Assembly (NCBI RefSeq): GCF_019925205.1
Contig: NC_083566.1
Coordinates: forward strand, 8,122,001-8,186,000
Length of the DNA stretch: 64,000 bases
From: Metopolophium dirhodum
Lineage: Eukaryota; Arthropoda; Insecta; Hemiptera; Aphididae
Reading direction: 5' to 3'
Positions 36,901 to 49,360 of the stretch are shown here, piece by piece. Both the position numbers and the translations under genes were made by a program. The notes under the pieces were generated by a model. The model made no database searches, was not told the DNA's origin, and worked only from the letters and a program-made list of their open reading frames with translations. The first letter of the stretch is position 1; each line of letters opens with the position of its first letter.

Positions 36901-38981
36901 GAGTCATTACAGAAATTGGGAGATGTGTATGTCAATGATGCTTTTGGTACTGCACACAGAGCTCACAGTTCTATGATGGGTGAAGGTTTTGAAAAGCGTG
37001 CTGCCGGAATCTTGTTGAACAAAGAGCTCACTTATTTCGCTAAGGCTTTGGATAATCCTGAAAGGTATTAAATTAAATGTTTCTTCCCGCTACCAATATA
37101 TAATTTTAAATTAAATTAATGTAAATAGTTGTACATGTACTGATCTAAATAATTGTATTGTAAAACTATTTACCATTCGATACAAAATATTTACAAACAA
37201 ACTTATCATTTAATCAATTAAATTTTAATAGGTTTTCATAATTATTAATTTATATAATATTATATGTTTACATCATTCGGATATAAAGAGTAGGTTATGT
37301 TGTTTTTTCAATAGATATGTATTTTATTATTATAACTTAATTTTCAAATTAAAAATAATTACTATGTTATCATTTAAATGTTTATATTTTTTCACATAAT
37401 CTAATGGTTTCAATATTTTTATTTTGATTCTCATATATTATACATTATACATATTTATAAATCATGATATAAACACATTTGAGATGATCAATTTAGGTTT
37501 GCATATAAAAATAATTTGTAAAACATTCTAAATAATAATTTAAAAAGTATATTGATGTTATTACTTATTGTTAATATTTATTTTGGACTTAAATGTAGTT
37601 TAATGGATAAACTAAATTGTTTGATGTAATTCATAATAAAATTAATTTATATGTTTGTTATAGGCCTTTCTTAGCTATCTTGGGAGGAGCTAAAGTTGCT
37701 GATAAGATTCAACTCATTGAAAATCTTTTAGATAAAGTTGATGAAATGATTATTGGAGGAGGTATGGCTTATACTTTCTTGAAAGAGTCAAAAGGCATGA
37801 AAGTAAGTTTAATAAATAATACAAATTAAGTATTAAAGATATCTTATAGTGATAATTTCAAAATTTATTTTAGATTGGCGATTCTTTATACGATGAAGCT
37901 GGAGCAAAAATTGTTGGAAAATTATTAGAAAAAGCTACTGCTCGTAATGTTAAAATTCACTTGCCAGTTGATTTTGTCACTGCTGATAAATTTGATGAAA
38001 ATGCTAATACTAGCTCTGCAACTGTTGAAGAAGGAGTTCCTGATGGTTGGATGGGTTTGGACTGCGGACCAGAATCTAGGAAATTGTTTTCTGAACCAAT
38101 TGCTCGTGCTAAGGTCATTGTATGGAATGGGTAAGGAATTAACGATTTAGTAAAAGGTTACATTTTAAGTTAACAAACTGATTAATAATTATTTACATTT
38201 TTGTATTTGCATTTAATAAAAAAATATAATAATGATCATCGGTTTTTGTACATGAATATAATATATATATAAATTAATTTTTTTTTAGGCCTGCTGGTGT
38301 CTTTGAGTTTGATAAATTTGCCTTTGGCACTAAAGCCTTAATGGATGATGTTGTTAAGGCAACTAAAAATGGAACTGTCACTATAATTGGTGGTGGTGAT
38401 ACTGCTACATGTGCAGCTAAATGGGGTACAGAGAGTCAAATAAGCCATGTGAGCACAGGTGGTGGTGCAAGTCTTGAACTACTTGAAGGTAAGTTTTGTC
38501 AAACATATTAGAAATATACAAAACTGGATATAATATGCCTATTTATATTTTTAAGTATTAACTATTATTATAAGTATAAAATACATAAGTCAAGTTTTTA
38601 CTTTTTTAATTAACAACCTGTAAGTTTAATTTCTTGTTCCAGAGTAAAATATTTTTTCTGCGAATTTTGATATATAAAAATTGAATTATGAATATGAAAT
38701 TAAAAATATATATACTATTATTCAAAGTCAAAAATCATAACAAAAAAGTTTAAAGTAACTTTTCCATTAAAAATTGTTGTTTTGTTATGATTTCAAATTA
38801 TGTAGTAAAAATATTTTCATAAACTTCAATGTTTTCCAAAATAATGAGTGTTTAAGGTTAACATTAAAAAATTAAAGAAGCATTATGCGTATAATAATTT
38901 GATCTAAATTTATTTTAAAAAATGTTTTTATTTTTTTTAGGAAAAGTCTTACCAGGAGTTGCAGCTTTGACTGATGCATAA
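33992..38981 (+). CDS. Pgk: Phosphoglycerate kinase
   Basis: Cytosolic glycolytic enzyme that transfers phosphate from 1,3-bisphosphoglycerate to ADP. Exons: 33,992-34,053; 36,057-36,260; 36,720-37,064; 37,664-37,802; 37,874-38,130; 38,289-38,488; 38,941-38,981. All junctions are GT-AG and in phase, giving 415 residues, the normal length. Landmarks: RVDFNVP (21-27), catalytic Arg38 in TNNQR, MSHLGRPDG (60-68), then LLENLRFH, NDAFGTAHRAHSSM, LGGAKVADKI, the WNGPAGVFEF nucleotide site, GGGDTATC and the C-terminal STGGGASLELLEGKVLPGV. The start is the only ATG giving the family N-terminus MALNKL. Intron 1 is 2 kb and contains a fold-back repeat. An extra 60-nt in-frame exon candidate lies between exons 2 and 3 (listed separately). 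A polyadenylation signal AATAAA lies near 39,192. Confidence 0.97.
35718..35888. repeat. Fold-back repeat in Pgk intron 1
   Basis: Arms of about 48 bp at 35,718-35,765 and 35,840-35,888 are inverted copies with several mismatches. They share AGAGTGAATTGAC, ATCAA and TAAGAACATTAT blocks. The spacer is about 75 bp of AT-rich DNA. This is probably a small MITE. A related block, AAACATACCAAATTTG..., occurs just upstream (about 35,680) and again in the CLP1 intron near 42,477. Confidence 0.6.
36599..36658 (+). other. Pgk: Candidate in-frame cassette exon of Pgk
   Basis: Between Pgk exons 2 and 3 lies a 60-nt block bounded by a strong pyrimidine-rich acceptor (TTCCTTCATTCCTTATAG) and a GTAAAT donor. 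It has the same phase on both sides as the flanking exons. Inclusion would insert 20 residues, including NKSLSSIMKDCFDQINESK, after Lys89; skipping it joins LLNK directly to NVTFLADC, as in ordinary PGK. It contains no stop. Conserved PGKs have no such insertion, so the skipped form is surely the main product. The block could be a genuine alternative exon or chance. Confidence 0.4.
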
Positions 38982-39190
38982 TTGTCTAAAATATACCAAG
39001 TGTGTTAAATATTTACAATACAATATGTGGTTTATTTATTTTTATTTGTTTATTTTATATTCACCTTTAGTTGTCCAATTTATTATTGTGTGTAAATTTT
39101 AATTTTAAAAATTCAAATTACTGTTGTTTAATATGTTATGTTATTCATTATTATTTACTTTTCATAGATTGAATATTTATTGTTTTGATA

Positions 39191-39196
39191 CAATAA
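39191..39196 (+). terminator. Pgk polyadenylation signal
   Basis: AATAAA about 210 bp after the Pgk stop codon, within an AT-rich 3' trailer and followed by an A-rich stretch. It is the first canonical signal after the stop that I see on this strand. Confidence 0.5.
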
Positions 39197-39635
39197 ATAC
39201 AAAAAATTTACCTAGTTATTTTATATGACTGCTAAATTGATTAGTAGATATGTAAAAGGTTAGGTTAGTACCTGCTTTATAAATAAACTATACACTAAAA
39301 ATTATTTTTATTTCTATTTTATACTATACATACGTCTATACAGCTATATAGTAGTCAAGCAATAAAATAATGGAATCTTGACATCTAGTACATACGTTAC
39401 AGGATTTTGGTTGTATCGAATCAGACAGTGGTACAGTAGACAAAATTTAAAATATATTAAAGATTCAACATTTTAACATTTAACTCAAATAATATAATAA
39501 ATTCAATATAATCATATAATCAATTATTAAAATATCTTACGTATCAGTCATCAACACAGAACACTGCACTTTCAAAAAAATTTGGTGATTTTATTTCTAA
39601 TTATTGAATTATAAATTAGATTATTTATTCCTTAT

Positions 39636-39889
39636 CAGTGACATAGCCAGGATTTTTTTCGGGGGGGGGGGGGGGGGGGGGGCTGATCAACTTTTACACT
39701 TAAACACATTAAATACGTACTAGCACAGATAGATAGCTGAAAAGTGTTAGTACTTATAGTACAATTTTTGAATATTTTAAATATAATTTAATACTGAGCG
39801 ACTATCATAGACCATTAAAATCATTTTTTAATTTTCTTAACATTTCAGGGGGGGAAGGGGCTGCAGCCCCTCTCCTGGCTACGCCACTG
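39636..39889. mobile_element. hAT-like MITE with 22-G homopolymer
   Basis: A 254-bp non-coding element with ends CAGTGACATAGCCAGGA and (complement of the right end) CAGTGGCGTAGCCAGGA. It is flanked by TTCCTTAT at 39,628-39,635 and TTCCGTAT at 39,890-39,897, an 8-bp target duplication with one difference. It contains a run of 22 G at 39,661-39,682, which is likely to be length-variable or misassembled. The ends match the partial element at 9,698. Confidence 0.75.
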
Positions 39890-40655
39890 TTCCGTATAGT
39901 ATTAATATTTGCATGAGTTACATAAAATATTTTTAGGCATATATTGCTTCATATTATAATCGTAGGTAACATCTCCACATTCAACTTGAATTGTGTAAAC
40001 TAAACAATTTTTGTTTACACATAAAAAAATGTTAGCATGGATTAAGATGATCAATTAAGGTATATGGTTGATATAAGTTACTGGAAAAACGGAAAATATT
40101 TTATATTTCCTTTATAACTATTAACTAACTACTTAAATATTAAATAATTTTTATTAATTCGAAAAAAATTAATTGCCGCCACCGGAAAATATCATGGAAT
40201 AAGCTGTAAAATAAACAAAACACGCTTGACACTGATCATTGATAAGTGATAACAGATTATTTCTTGATAGGCGGTGATAGACGTAGTACGTGTTTCCTAA
40301 CTTCTGTTCAAACTTAAAACTGTAATATAAAGAGAAAAAAAAACTTTTTTAGTTTGTTTGTTTTACGTTGTCTGTGGTGTGCAGACTCTAGTCAAATTCC
40401 AAACTTCATTAATTTTGTGTTATGATCAGCTGTTAATTGTAAGTCAGTTTTAGTATAATAAATTAATGGACCAACTTTAGTTAGATGTTTGTTGTAGCCT
40501 GTAGGTATTTAGGTAACATGTTTCTTAATTTCTTTCAAAAGAATTGGACTAATCGGCGATAGCGAGTCGTTTATCTTCTTGTTATACTTAGGTTTTAATT
40601 GTTTTTTTGTGTGTTTTCAGTGCTTTGAAATATTGAATAAACATACATATTAATC

Positions 40656-43600
40656 ATGTCAGAGAGCGTAGAAGTTCAAATTGAAGACCAGGAATTCCAA
40701 TTGGAACCTGACAATGAACTTAGATTTGAAGTTGAAAATAAAAATGAAACAGTTGTGTTAGAAGTAAGTACCTCTTATAGTCTGCATATAAAATATGTTT
40801 ATTACTCATTGTTAAATTGGCATGTCAATGTCAGTAACATCTGATACAACATTTTAATGTGATGGTAGGTAGTAATGTAAATAAAGTTGGACACAAGTAC
40901 ACAGATTTATATATTATTAATTTAAAATTATAATATCTTCTATATTATTATTATGTTAGTTTAATAGTATGGTATATTATTATCAGTGAATATTTTAAGA
41001 AATTATCACTGGGCGACATTAAAAAAATTTCACACTGACTATCAAAATCAACATATTATGAGCTTATAAAAAACTTTTCAGTATTAAATATTATAGTAAA
41101 CATTACCTATTTTTTCCGTGTTATTTAGTAACTAATGTCTTAACTTTAATTTATTTTATTGTCACATTAAGTTAAGTGAAATAATTATTTAGCTAATAGC
41201 TTGTAGGAACAAGGACTAAAAAAAATCAAATTAATCAATTTGTAGATATTTGTCGGGACGACTGACGACTAGATGAAACATGTCGCATTTTCGCGTGCCG
41301 CGTGAAATAAATTGCTTTTTTGCATTGTATTATTCTATGGATAGGTATGGGCTACGTACGCTACGGTGGATGGTCACATCATGGATTCTTCATCCTCAAT
41401 AATAATTTGTCAAACGAAATGGTATACGTCATAAATAAATAACAAAATTAAACATAATAAATAAGCAATAAATAAAATTATATATTAATTATTTCAAACA
41501 GCAAAATGTTTACAAAAAGTCATTGTCGCCCAGTTATAAAATATATCATATACTGGGTGACAAAAAAATTTCTCTGGGGGACAGAAATGTGAATATATTA
41601 GTTAAAATATCCACTGATTATTATAATAATAATACAATTAAACAATTGAAGGATTAATAATAACTTTAATAGTTTTCGAATAATCTCAGTATTGTTAAAT
41701 AATATTAATAATAAATACACTTATATATATATATTTTTTAATAATTAGGTAGGTACATTTGATAAAAACTAATATGAACTTATGAAATAATAATTGTTTA
41801 AAATGTATTTACAATTGTATTTATTTCATGAAATAAAAAAAAATATTGTATAGTATCAAGTGATCTTTATTTTTAAACGGAGAGTGAGCATCCTGAAACA
41901 CTTATGTGACCATAAACATACTTAAAGTGTAATAAGAAATGTAAAGACACTTAGATTTATTCTGTTAAAGGTTATATACATAATATATTTATAGAGATTT
42001 TTTTATTTTTTTAGTTGAAAACTGGGCTAGCAGAAATTTTTGGAACAGAATTAGTGAAAGGTAAATCGTATACGTTTTATTTTGGAGCAAAAATTGCGGT
42101 GTTTACATGGCAAGGGTGTTCAATAAAATTACGTGGAAAAAAAGGAATTAGTTATATATCCAAAGAGACCCCAATGGTAAGAACTAAGAATAATGATATT
42201 TTTAAATTAATTTACTTAATGGAGATTACATATTTCAACTATTTATTATTAATTTTTACTATGATATGATGTTTATGCATAATAATGTATTAATTGTTTT
42301 TAAAATATTAAAATTGCATACATTACTGTACACTTTACTTCAATTTACTTAATAGTTTCATTTCAATTAGTTTAATTTATCTATTGGAAAATCTTTTTAT
42401 CAAAATAGATATTTTTTATTTAATCTTAAATGTTAAAGGAATGTTGTAGACTTTTTTTTTCCATCTGACTTATGTAAACATACCAAATTTGCATTTACCA
42501 GAACCTATCTTGTGAAGTTAGCTTTAATATATTTTTTTTTTTTCGTTTTAAACCAACAGCAGAGGAGGGTCTGTTAGCACAATACTACTCCTTAGCTTTA
42601 ATATTAAAGTGAATTAACATTATTTTAAAACATAAAGTTTGGAACATTATCCCTGGTTGTTTGTTTGATTTTTTTAAGGTATTTAAATTTTGATGAATTT
42701 TCTGAGTATATGTATACTACAGAAAATTAAAAATATTTAATTAAGCCAATGACCAACAGAATTTTTTTTAACTTAAATTAAATCTTATATTATAGCCAAT
42801 AACACAGAATTTGTTGTATTGAACGTACATTTCTATATTGCATCTAGATCGGACAAAGTAAACAAATACAATGTCTCTCACAAAGATATATTTTTAATTT
42901 TTAATTCTTTGATATTAAAAAAACTCATTCAAGTTTTTTAGTAATCACAGATTAGATAATATAAAAACATTTATTTTTAATAATTAATTATTTTTATAGT
43001 TATGAATGTCTGAATTATTATTTATTCTTTATTGTGCACACATTTTAACAGTGTTTAATCTTTTAGATGTTTTATTTAAATTGCCATGCGTCATTAGAAC
43101 AACTACGAGTAAAATCAGAAAAGGAAAAGATAAGAGGTCCTGTTACAATGGTGGTCGGACCGACTGATGTCGGTAAATCTACTCTTTGTAGAATACTACT
43201 AAACTATAGTGCGCGAATGAATGCTCTTGGCCGTAGACCCATCTATGTCGACCTGGACCCGGGTCAGGGACAAATATCAGTTCCAGGAACAATTGGTTTG
43301 TATAGATTTTAAATTCATCATAAGACAGTAATCCTAACAAGAATAATAATTTGTAGGAGCAGTCATGGTAGAAAGGCCAGCTGAAGTAGAAGAAAGTTTC
43401 TCCCAAGCAGCTCCACTAGTCTATCATTATGGACATACGAACATGAGTATTAATTCAACTTTGTACAACACTTTAATATCTCGTATGGCAGAAGTTATTC
43501 ATCAACGAATGGATGAAAATCCTAGAAGTAATTTTCGTCTAATAAATATTATTTAAATTTAGTGTATACTTTATATAATTATATCTATTATACAGATGGC

Positions 43601-46160
43601 TACACGACAAAAGAGTCTAAATAGCATGTATTACTGGATAGTAGGAGATGAGCTCTATCTATTGGTGAAAATTTTACTATTTTATGATTTAAAGTGATAT
43701 TGAATTTCATAGTTTGGGATTTACATGATACTTCATGTGCGAAAAGAAATGATTTAACTTTTCCTGAATACCTTGAAAAACGTTTAGCCCCATTTGTCTT
43801 GTAACCATCGATATAATTAGAAAAAATATTTAAAAAACATTGGGTCCGTATGGAATTAATTGAGTTTTTGTTTAATTATAATAATTTGTTCAGTATTACT
43901 TCCAATATTTTGTAAATATTTAATAAGTTAAACTGTTTTTACTGAAGCTATTTTTTTTATATTAGCCAATTTATTACAATTTTAATTAAAGCATAATAAT
44001 TAATAAGTATTATGAGGAGTACGAGTAAAGTTTGACTTATTCACAATTTTTATGGCTTATAAATTTAAAAATCAATTACACTGATTTACTGTTTATTGTT
44101 TTCCTGTAAAGTATAATGTTTATTCATTATTTCAACGAAGTCTGATATTTTATAGATAAACAATCAACTCATTACTGTGACTATATAAATACAAACAACT
44201 AAAATTATATAGCTGACTCGTTTGGCATATTGCATAATTATAATCCAAAAAATGTGTTTCAATTATAAATGATTTTTTCCTAAATTGTATACTCTTATAA
44301 TAATTAGTGTTAGAAAATATATTTGCTAATTTTTTATAGTATATTATGTTTGAATTGCTGTGATTAATTTTGTATTAAATTTATTTTTATAGTTAACTGT
44401 TCTGGATTAATAATTAACACGTGCGGTTGGGTAAAAGGTAAAGGTTACCAGCATTTAACTCACATCGCACTCGCTTTTGAAGTTGATGTTATTCTTGTTC
44501 TTGATCAAGAACGGTTATATAATGAACTAGTGAGAGATATGCCAATTTTTGTCAAAGTTGTCCTTTTACCTAAAAGCGGAGGAGTAAGTATCATCAATAA
44601 GATTATTTGTACTTATTGGTTAATGTGGCTACCTTTATAATAGGTAGTAAGAAAAAATAATATAAATAGCTCTGCCTAATAAAATCTAATACGTTAAGCA
44701 TAGGATTTGCTTTTTTTTTTAATTTTTACATTACATTTCTAAAATATCTGTTTCCTATGAAAGATTTTAATTTGTGACCCACTTACTCATTTCTTCGATA
44801 AAATACTATGGTCAATACTCAATAGAAAAAGTCAGAAATTTTTATTTTTATGGTAAATCCCATATTATGTAGATAAAAATGTACGTTTGTTGGCAGTTGT
44901 ACATCGCCTTTATTTGGCTTAAGATTTGTTTGGCAGACTTAATTATACTATTTGTCTTAAAATAATAAAATTCAGTGTTAACCTGCAGTAGTCACAATAA
45001 GAGTATTATTATTTGTTATTGCAGTGAAACTTTCCTAATAAGGATCCTTTTTAAAACAGAAACCTATAAAAAATAAAGAAATGAACTATTATTCTTGATC
45101 CTGGTATACAGTATATAAATATTTATCTCTGTCAAACAAAAGCAACAAAAGTGAATATTTGTGTATGACTCAATAAAAACTGTCTTCAACGTGTTTTACT
45201 CTTTTTTTAAAAATGTATTTGTACAAGTATACAACACGTTTTAGAGCACGGTTAAAACCTATCTTATAAAAATAAAAAGCTGCATATTGTCATAATGATC
45301 ATAAATAATGTAACAATTAAATTTAAAACATTTTATACCAACAGTAATATTACTATTTTCTAAACTTCTAGTTTTTAATCAACACAAAAATTAATTTAGT
45401 CTAATCACAGCCATGTTGTAAAATTTGATTTTACTTCTATGGACTGTGTATTAAAGAATTAGGCATATTATATAATATGTACACGGTTAAAAAAAACACA
45501 TTTTATTACATAGTAAAATTAATTTTGATTTATTTTATAATTAGGTAGTTGAAAGGAGTAATAAGTTTAGATTGGAAGGTAGAGAGGCACGTATTCGAGA
45601 ATTCTTTTATGGTAGTCCTAGGAATGTACTTCATCCACACACCTGTGAAGTAAGGTTTTCCGACATAAAAGTATATAGAATTGGAGCGCCACCTATTCCA
45701 AATACATTGATGCCATTAGATATGCAAAAAACTGATTTAGAGACAAAACTTGAACCTGTTACTCCAGGTAAATATAAAAAACATTTAGTGCGTTGCATAT
45801 ATTATTTAATAAAAATACTTTTCTATTAAGATTATTTTTTAAAAATATTTTGACAATTTTTTATAGGGCCAAATATGATGCATCACGTGTTAGCTTTGAG
45901 TTTCAGTACAATGGTAGAAGAAGACGTTGTTAGGACTAGTGTTGCTGGTTTTGTCTGCGTGTAAATATTTTTTGGAATCATTCAATATAATATAACAACA
46001 TTTTTATGTACAACCATTTTAATACATTTTTTTTTATTTCTTTAGAACAAATGTTGACACCTCACGACAAATGTTAACTCTGTTGTCACCTCAACCAAAA
46101 CCCCTGCCTGAAACAATTTACCTCATGTCAGATGTACAGTTCATGGACAACAATGCTTGA
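40656..46160 (+). CDS. CLP1: CLP1 polyribonucleotide 5'-hydroxyl kinase
   Basis: CLP1 is a nuclear RNA 5'-kinase that works with the tRNA-splicing endonuclease and in cleavage factor II of mRNA 3'-end formation. Exons: 40,656-40,763; 42,015-42,176; 43,067-43,295; 43,357-43,527; 44,393-44,583; 45,545-45,767; 45,867-45,960; 46,046-46,160 (TGA). All introns are GT-AG and the phases agree, giving 430 residues against 425 in human. Domains in order: N-terminal beta domain (LAEIFGTELVKGKSYTFYFG, AVFTWQGCS), the kinase P-loop VVGPTDVGKST (Lys127, the human catalytic position), YVDLDPGQG, the ERPAEVEE and NTCGWVKGKGYQ segments, LVLDQERLYNEL, and the C-terminal domain with RIREFFYGSPRNVLHPHT and IGAPPIPNTLMPL. 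The start is the first ATG giving the acidic family N-terminus. AATAAA signals follow near 46,909. Confidence 0.97.
41003..41590. repeat. Repeat with CTGGGCGACA ends in CLP1 intron 1
   Basis: ATCACTGGGCGACATTAAAA at 41,003 is inverted as GTCATTGTCGCCCAGTTATAA at about 41,519-41,540, and a diverged direct copy, TATACTGGGTGACAAAAAAA, follows at 41,552. This is probably a degenerate non-autonomous transposon; the boundaries are uncertain. Confidence 0.4.
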
Positions 46161-47618
46161 AGCTGTGTGTTTGAAAAAAGCCAGAAAAAATATTTTGTGT
46201 GTTAAATATAGATACTGTTAATGATTATTTTTTTAGTACATAATATATTTTTCTTTGACTTTAATAATAATTAATAAATCTCAGTGTGAGGTAACAATGT
46301 AATGTACATATTTATATTAGATTTAAATATGTAATTCATGTGCTGACATTTTATATTTCATTAGTATTAGAAGGACTTATAAGTTATAAGTAATATTACG
46401 AATAACTGCACTAGTGATTAGTGTCATTACATATTTATTTGACATAAAGTTCAATAACATACAAATGCTTATGTTTAAAAATACTACTTTTAATTATTGC
46501 CAGTAATATAATATTATTGTTGTCATAAAAAAATTATGTAAATCCATTAAATAAGTGTCTTCACATTTTTCCAACTATTTTTATTTAACTGTTCAGTGTG
46601 CTGTGAAATTGTTTATAGATTTAAGTAAACTGTAATATTTGATTACAATTGTAATTGTTGAAGAAATTCTATTCTTTAAAAATTAATTGACAATGATGCA
46701 GAGCGATATAATTATAATTATTATCACCAAAATTGAGAATTAATTAAACATTTATTTTTGTAAAAACTAATAAACTTACTGATTTTACTCAAGTTAGTTA
46801 ACTAACTTAATTTTCTAATTAATATTATATCATAATTTATTAGTTAGTAGGATGTAACTATGTCAGTGAAATTTTTGTAAAATCTCTTCAAGACCTTTGC
46901 GCAACAAATAAAACGCATTCACATAAAATTGTTTTTGTGACTGTTGAGTTATTTTAGAGTAGAATAATTTATTACAAAAATTATAGTGGATCATATTTTT
47001 GAAGGTTTGACTTATCAGTTTTTTATTTTATTATTTATGATTTAAATATAAAAAAAATATTGTAAATTTAAATGGATATTAAAGTTTTTAAGACATAATT
47101 GTATTTAGATGAATTAATATGTTATTCCCTCAAAAATACTTAAGGTAGAAACTAGAAATACTATAGATAGAGCAACAAGAAGGTATGATATAGTATTATA
47201 GTATGCATATTGCATTTATAACAAACTAGTTATTATTTAAAAATAATTTAAAGTTGCACTAGCACAACCAGTAATCACTAGGCTTATGTAGTATACCATA
47301 CTAAAATGTATTAACCCGGTGGTAATTAAAAATGATATCCCCTTTGGAATATGGATGTCTATACTTCGAATTTTTCACTTTATTGTCTAAAGTAAACTTT
47401 ATCTACGCTATTTTAATATTGTTTTATTACGTGATATTAACATTAGATCAAAAAATATTTTGTTTTATAGCTATTATAATATTTTGTACGTAATAAAAAT
47501 GTAATAGGAGAACAGACTTGCACGATTGGATATTATTGATTAGAAAACAGGGCTTTCAGATGAGACATTTTTCAACAGACAATTAAACTTCGACAACAAT
47601 TTTCGCTTTAGAGATTAG
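46161..47618. other. CLP1 3' trailer and AT-rich spacer
   Basis: An AT-rich region after the CLP1 stop codon with several AATAAA-like signals (near 46,273 and 46,909), then spacer up to the 3' end of the minus-strand U1 gene. There is no gene-like frame or repeat with clear ends. Confidence 0.5.
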
Positions 47619-47780
47619 GTGGGACGCGCGAACGCGATCCCCGCTACCAAAAATTACGCGTCCGAGGTATTCGCATAAGGAATACTCGCAGGGGTCAACC
47701 AGCCCGGTGTGCAATGGGCAAGTCTCGTCCTGGAGGAACCGCCTCGTTGATCACGGTTAACCTCGACGCCAAGTAAGTAT
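47619..47780 (-). ncRNA. U1: U1 snRNA paralogue with altered 5' end
   Basis: U1 snRNA recognises 5' splice sites by pairing of its 5' end. On the minus strand from 47,780 the RNA begins ATACTTACTTGG; the standard end is ATACTTACCTG, so nucleotide 9 is U instead of C. Stem-loop I, the U1A-type loop ATTGCACACC in stem-loop II, stem-loop III, the Sm site AATTTTTGG and the TTCG-capped stem-loop IV are all present. Against the copy at 50,207 it shows about 24 substitutions and one indel over 160 nt by hand count. Several are paired: 63-78 and 64-77 change from A-U and U-A to C-G, 62-79 from G-U to G-C, and 100-110 from C-G to U-A, which argues for selection on structure. A C-C mismatch arises in stem I. 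Protein-like frames across it are by-products. The 3' end is approximate. Confidence 0.9.
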
Positions 47781-47805
47781 GCCGCGCGGGTGCTTAGACG
47801 TCGTA

Positions 47806-47811
47806 CTTATA
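47806..47811 (-). promoter_or_regulatory. TATAAG box upstream of the variant U1
   Basis: On the minus strand TATAAG lies 26-31 nt upstream of the U1 start, in nearly the same position as in the other U1 gene (24-29 nt). The proximal sequence element cannot be identified with confidence. Confidence 0.4.
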
Positions 47812-48140
47812 ACTGAATGCTTCCGCGCGATCGTTGCGGAAGTGCACGGTGCATCGACCTCAACAGAACGCACATCCGACGGCTTCCGGTCTGGCCACTG
47901 CCCTCCAGAACGCGTTCCCGGCGCTGGGCCGCGGCATCCGGGACGCCGGCCACACGCCGCGCACGTTCCCCGAGGCCGGAACACCGGCCACGGTCGGTCG
48001 GCCGACCGCGTCTCAAAACGATCGTGTTCGTCGGCGCCATCTACCGTCCGTGTTTTGCGAGCTCCGGACGGCTACCCGTCTCCGCCAAATCGTTGCGAAC
48101 GGTCTAGGCGACAAGATTGAAAATTTGAAATTATTATTGT
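47812..48140. other. GC-rich upstream flank of the variant U1
   Basis: About 330 bp of very GC-rich sequence open in several frames. The plus-strand frame QNAHPTASGLATALQNAFPA followed by LGRGIRDAGHTPRTFPEAG has a striking G/C preference at third positions and looks protein-like, and CAACAG before it could be an acceptor. I recognise no family and see no splice partner. The alternative is a GC-rich snRNA promoter region, given the equally GC-rich flank of the other U1 gene. Confidence 0.3.
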
Positions 48141-49360
48141 AGTAATCATTATTTATTTTAGTTTACCGAATACCGATATTTATTACAATTTTATAATTAG
48201 TTACGGTAGTAGAAGTTGACGACGACTTGTTCAGTTATTTTTATTGTTATCCAAATCATTGTTCTAGCTGAAGTGCTTGCTGCAAAAATCAGACAAGTCT
48301 ACTTTTTGAAAATTTTCAGCATCTCCTTTTTGACACTATAAAAGGTTTGGATTTTTTTTTTTGAAAATCATACTTATTTACGACATTGAATTCTATGAAT
48401 ACTAGTATACTACCATACTGGACATGTATGTGATGTATGGACACTGTTGGCTCATCTAAACTCTATAGACATTTTATGTAAATGCAATGAAACAATGAAA
48501 TGGACTCATCTGTTTGTCCCCACAACAGGGATGTCATTTGGGGGGGGGGTGGGGGGCAGGAGTATGCATTTTCCCTACCTTAGATTTTAAAGTAGCTTTG
48601 AGCCGACCGCCTGCTCAACAATAACCAACCCTAGAGCCAATACGGGCCGTGATACAACATATAAATCGTTATGAATTAAAAATGATTTATCAGTAACCTA
48701 CAATAAGACGAGTACAAATAGTACAAAGTGCGTCGAAATAAAGAATATTAAGAATACACTATATCATGACTTCAGTTAATAATAATATGATATAAAGTTT
48801 GTTAGACACCGTATCGAAATTGGTCAACAGACCATTAACTTAACTAGTTCATTATTTTCATTAACTTGCACACCTTTGGTTACCTATAATTCTGGCTACC
48901 TACCAGCGAGGTCTCTGCATGCCTATAATTATAATGTTTACAGTTTTTTTAACAATCTGGTTGATCAGAAAGTTACTTTTTTGTGTTGCGATTGTAAATG
49001 TATAGTCAACTTGCGAGTATGCGAGGATTAATGTGATTGAAGGTTTTTCCTGGTAGGTATGAGGTAGGCACCTATTATAAATAGGAGGTATTATGAAACA
49101 GAAAATATTTGAAAAGACTATTCTAGTAATGGAGTTACATTTCTAGATTTCAATCAAAGAACTATGTTATAGGCATAATTTATTTACAATAATAAAATTA
49201 TTCAAAATATCAATTATTATATTTTATTTATATTGACCATGAATAAAATAATAATATTATTCACAGTATCAATCTGTAGTTTTGATTTCAATTAATGTGT
49301 TATACTGCGTTAATTAGTTAAATTGAATTTTCTTTCAGCTAATTATATATTTTATTTATT
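48141..49360. other. AT-rich spacer between the U1 genes
   Basis: No gene seen. A G-run with an ACAGGGATGTCATTTGGGGG MITE-like end lies at 48,526-48,557, without a visible partner. Confidence 0.5.

Noticed and set aside
47757..48142. Several overlapping open frames across 47.75-48.14 kb
   Set aside because: Most run antisense to or through the U1 gene or its GC-rich flank in conflicting frames. Only one frame is kept, as a low-confidence remark.
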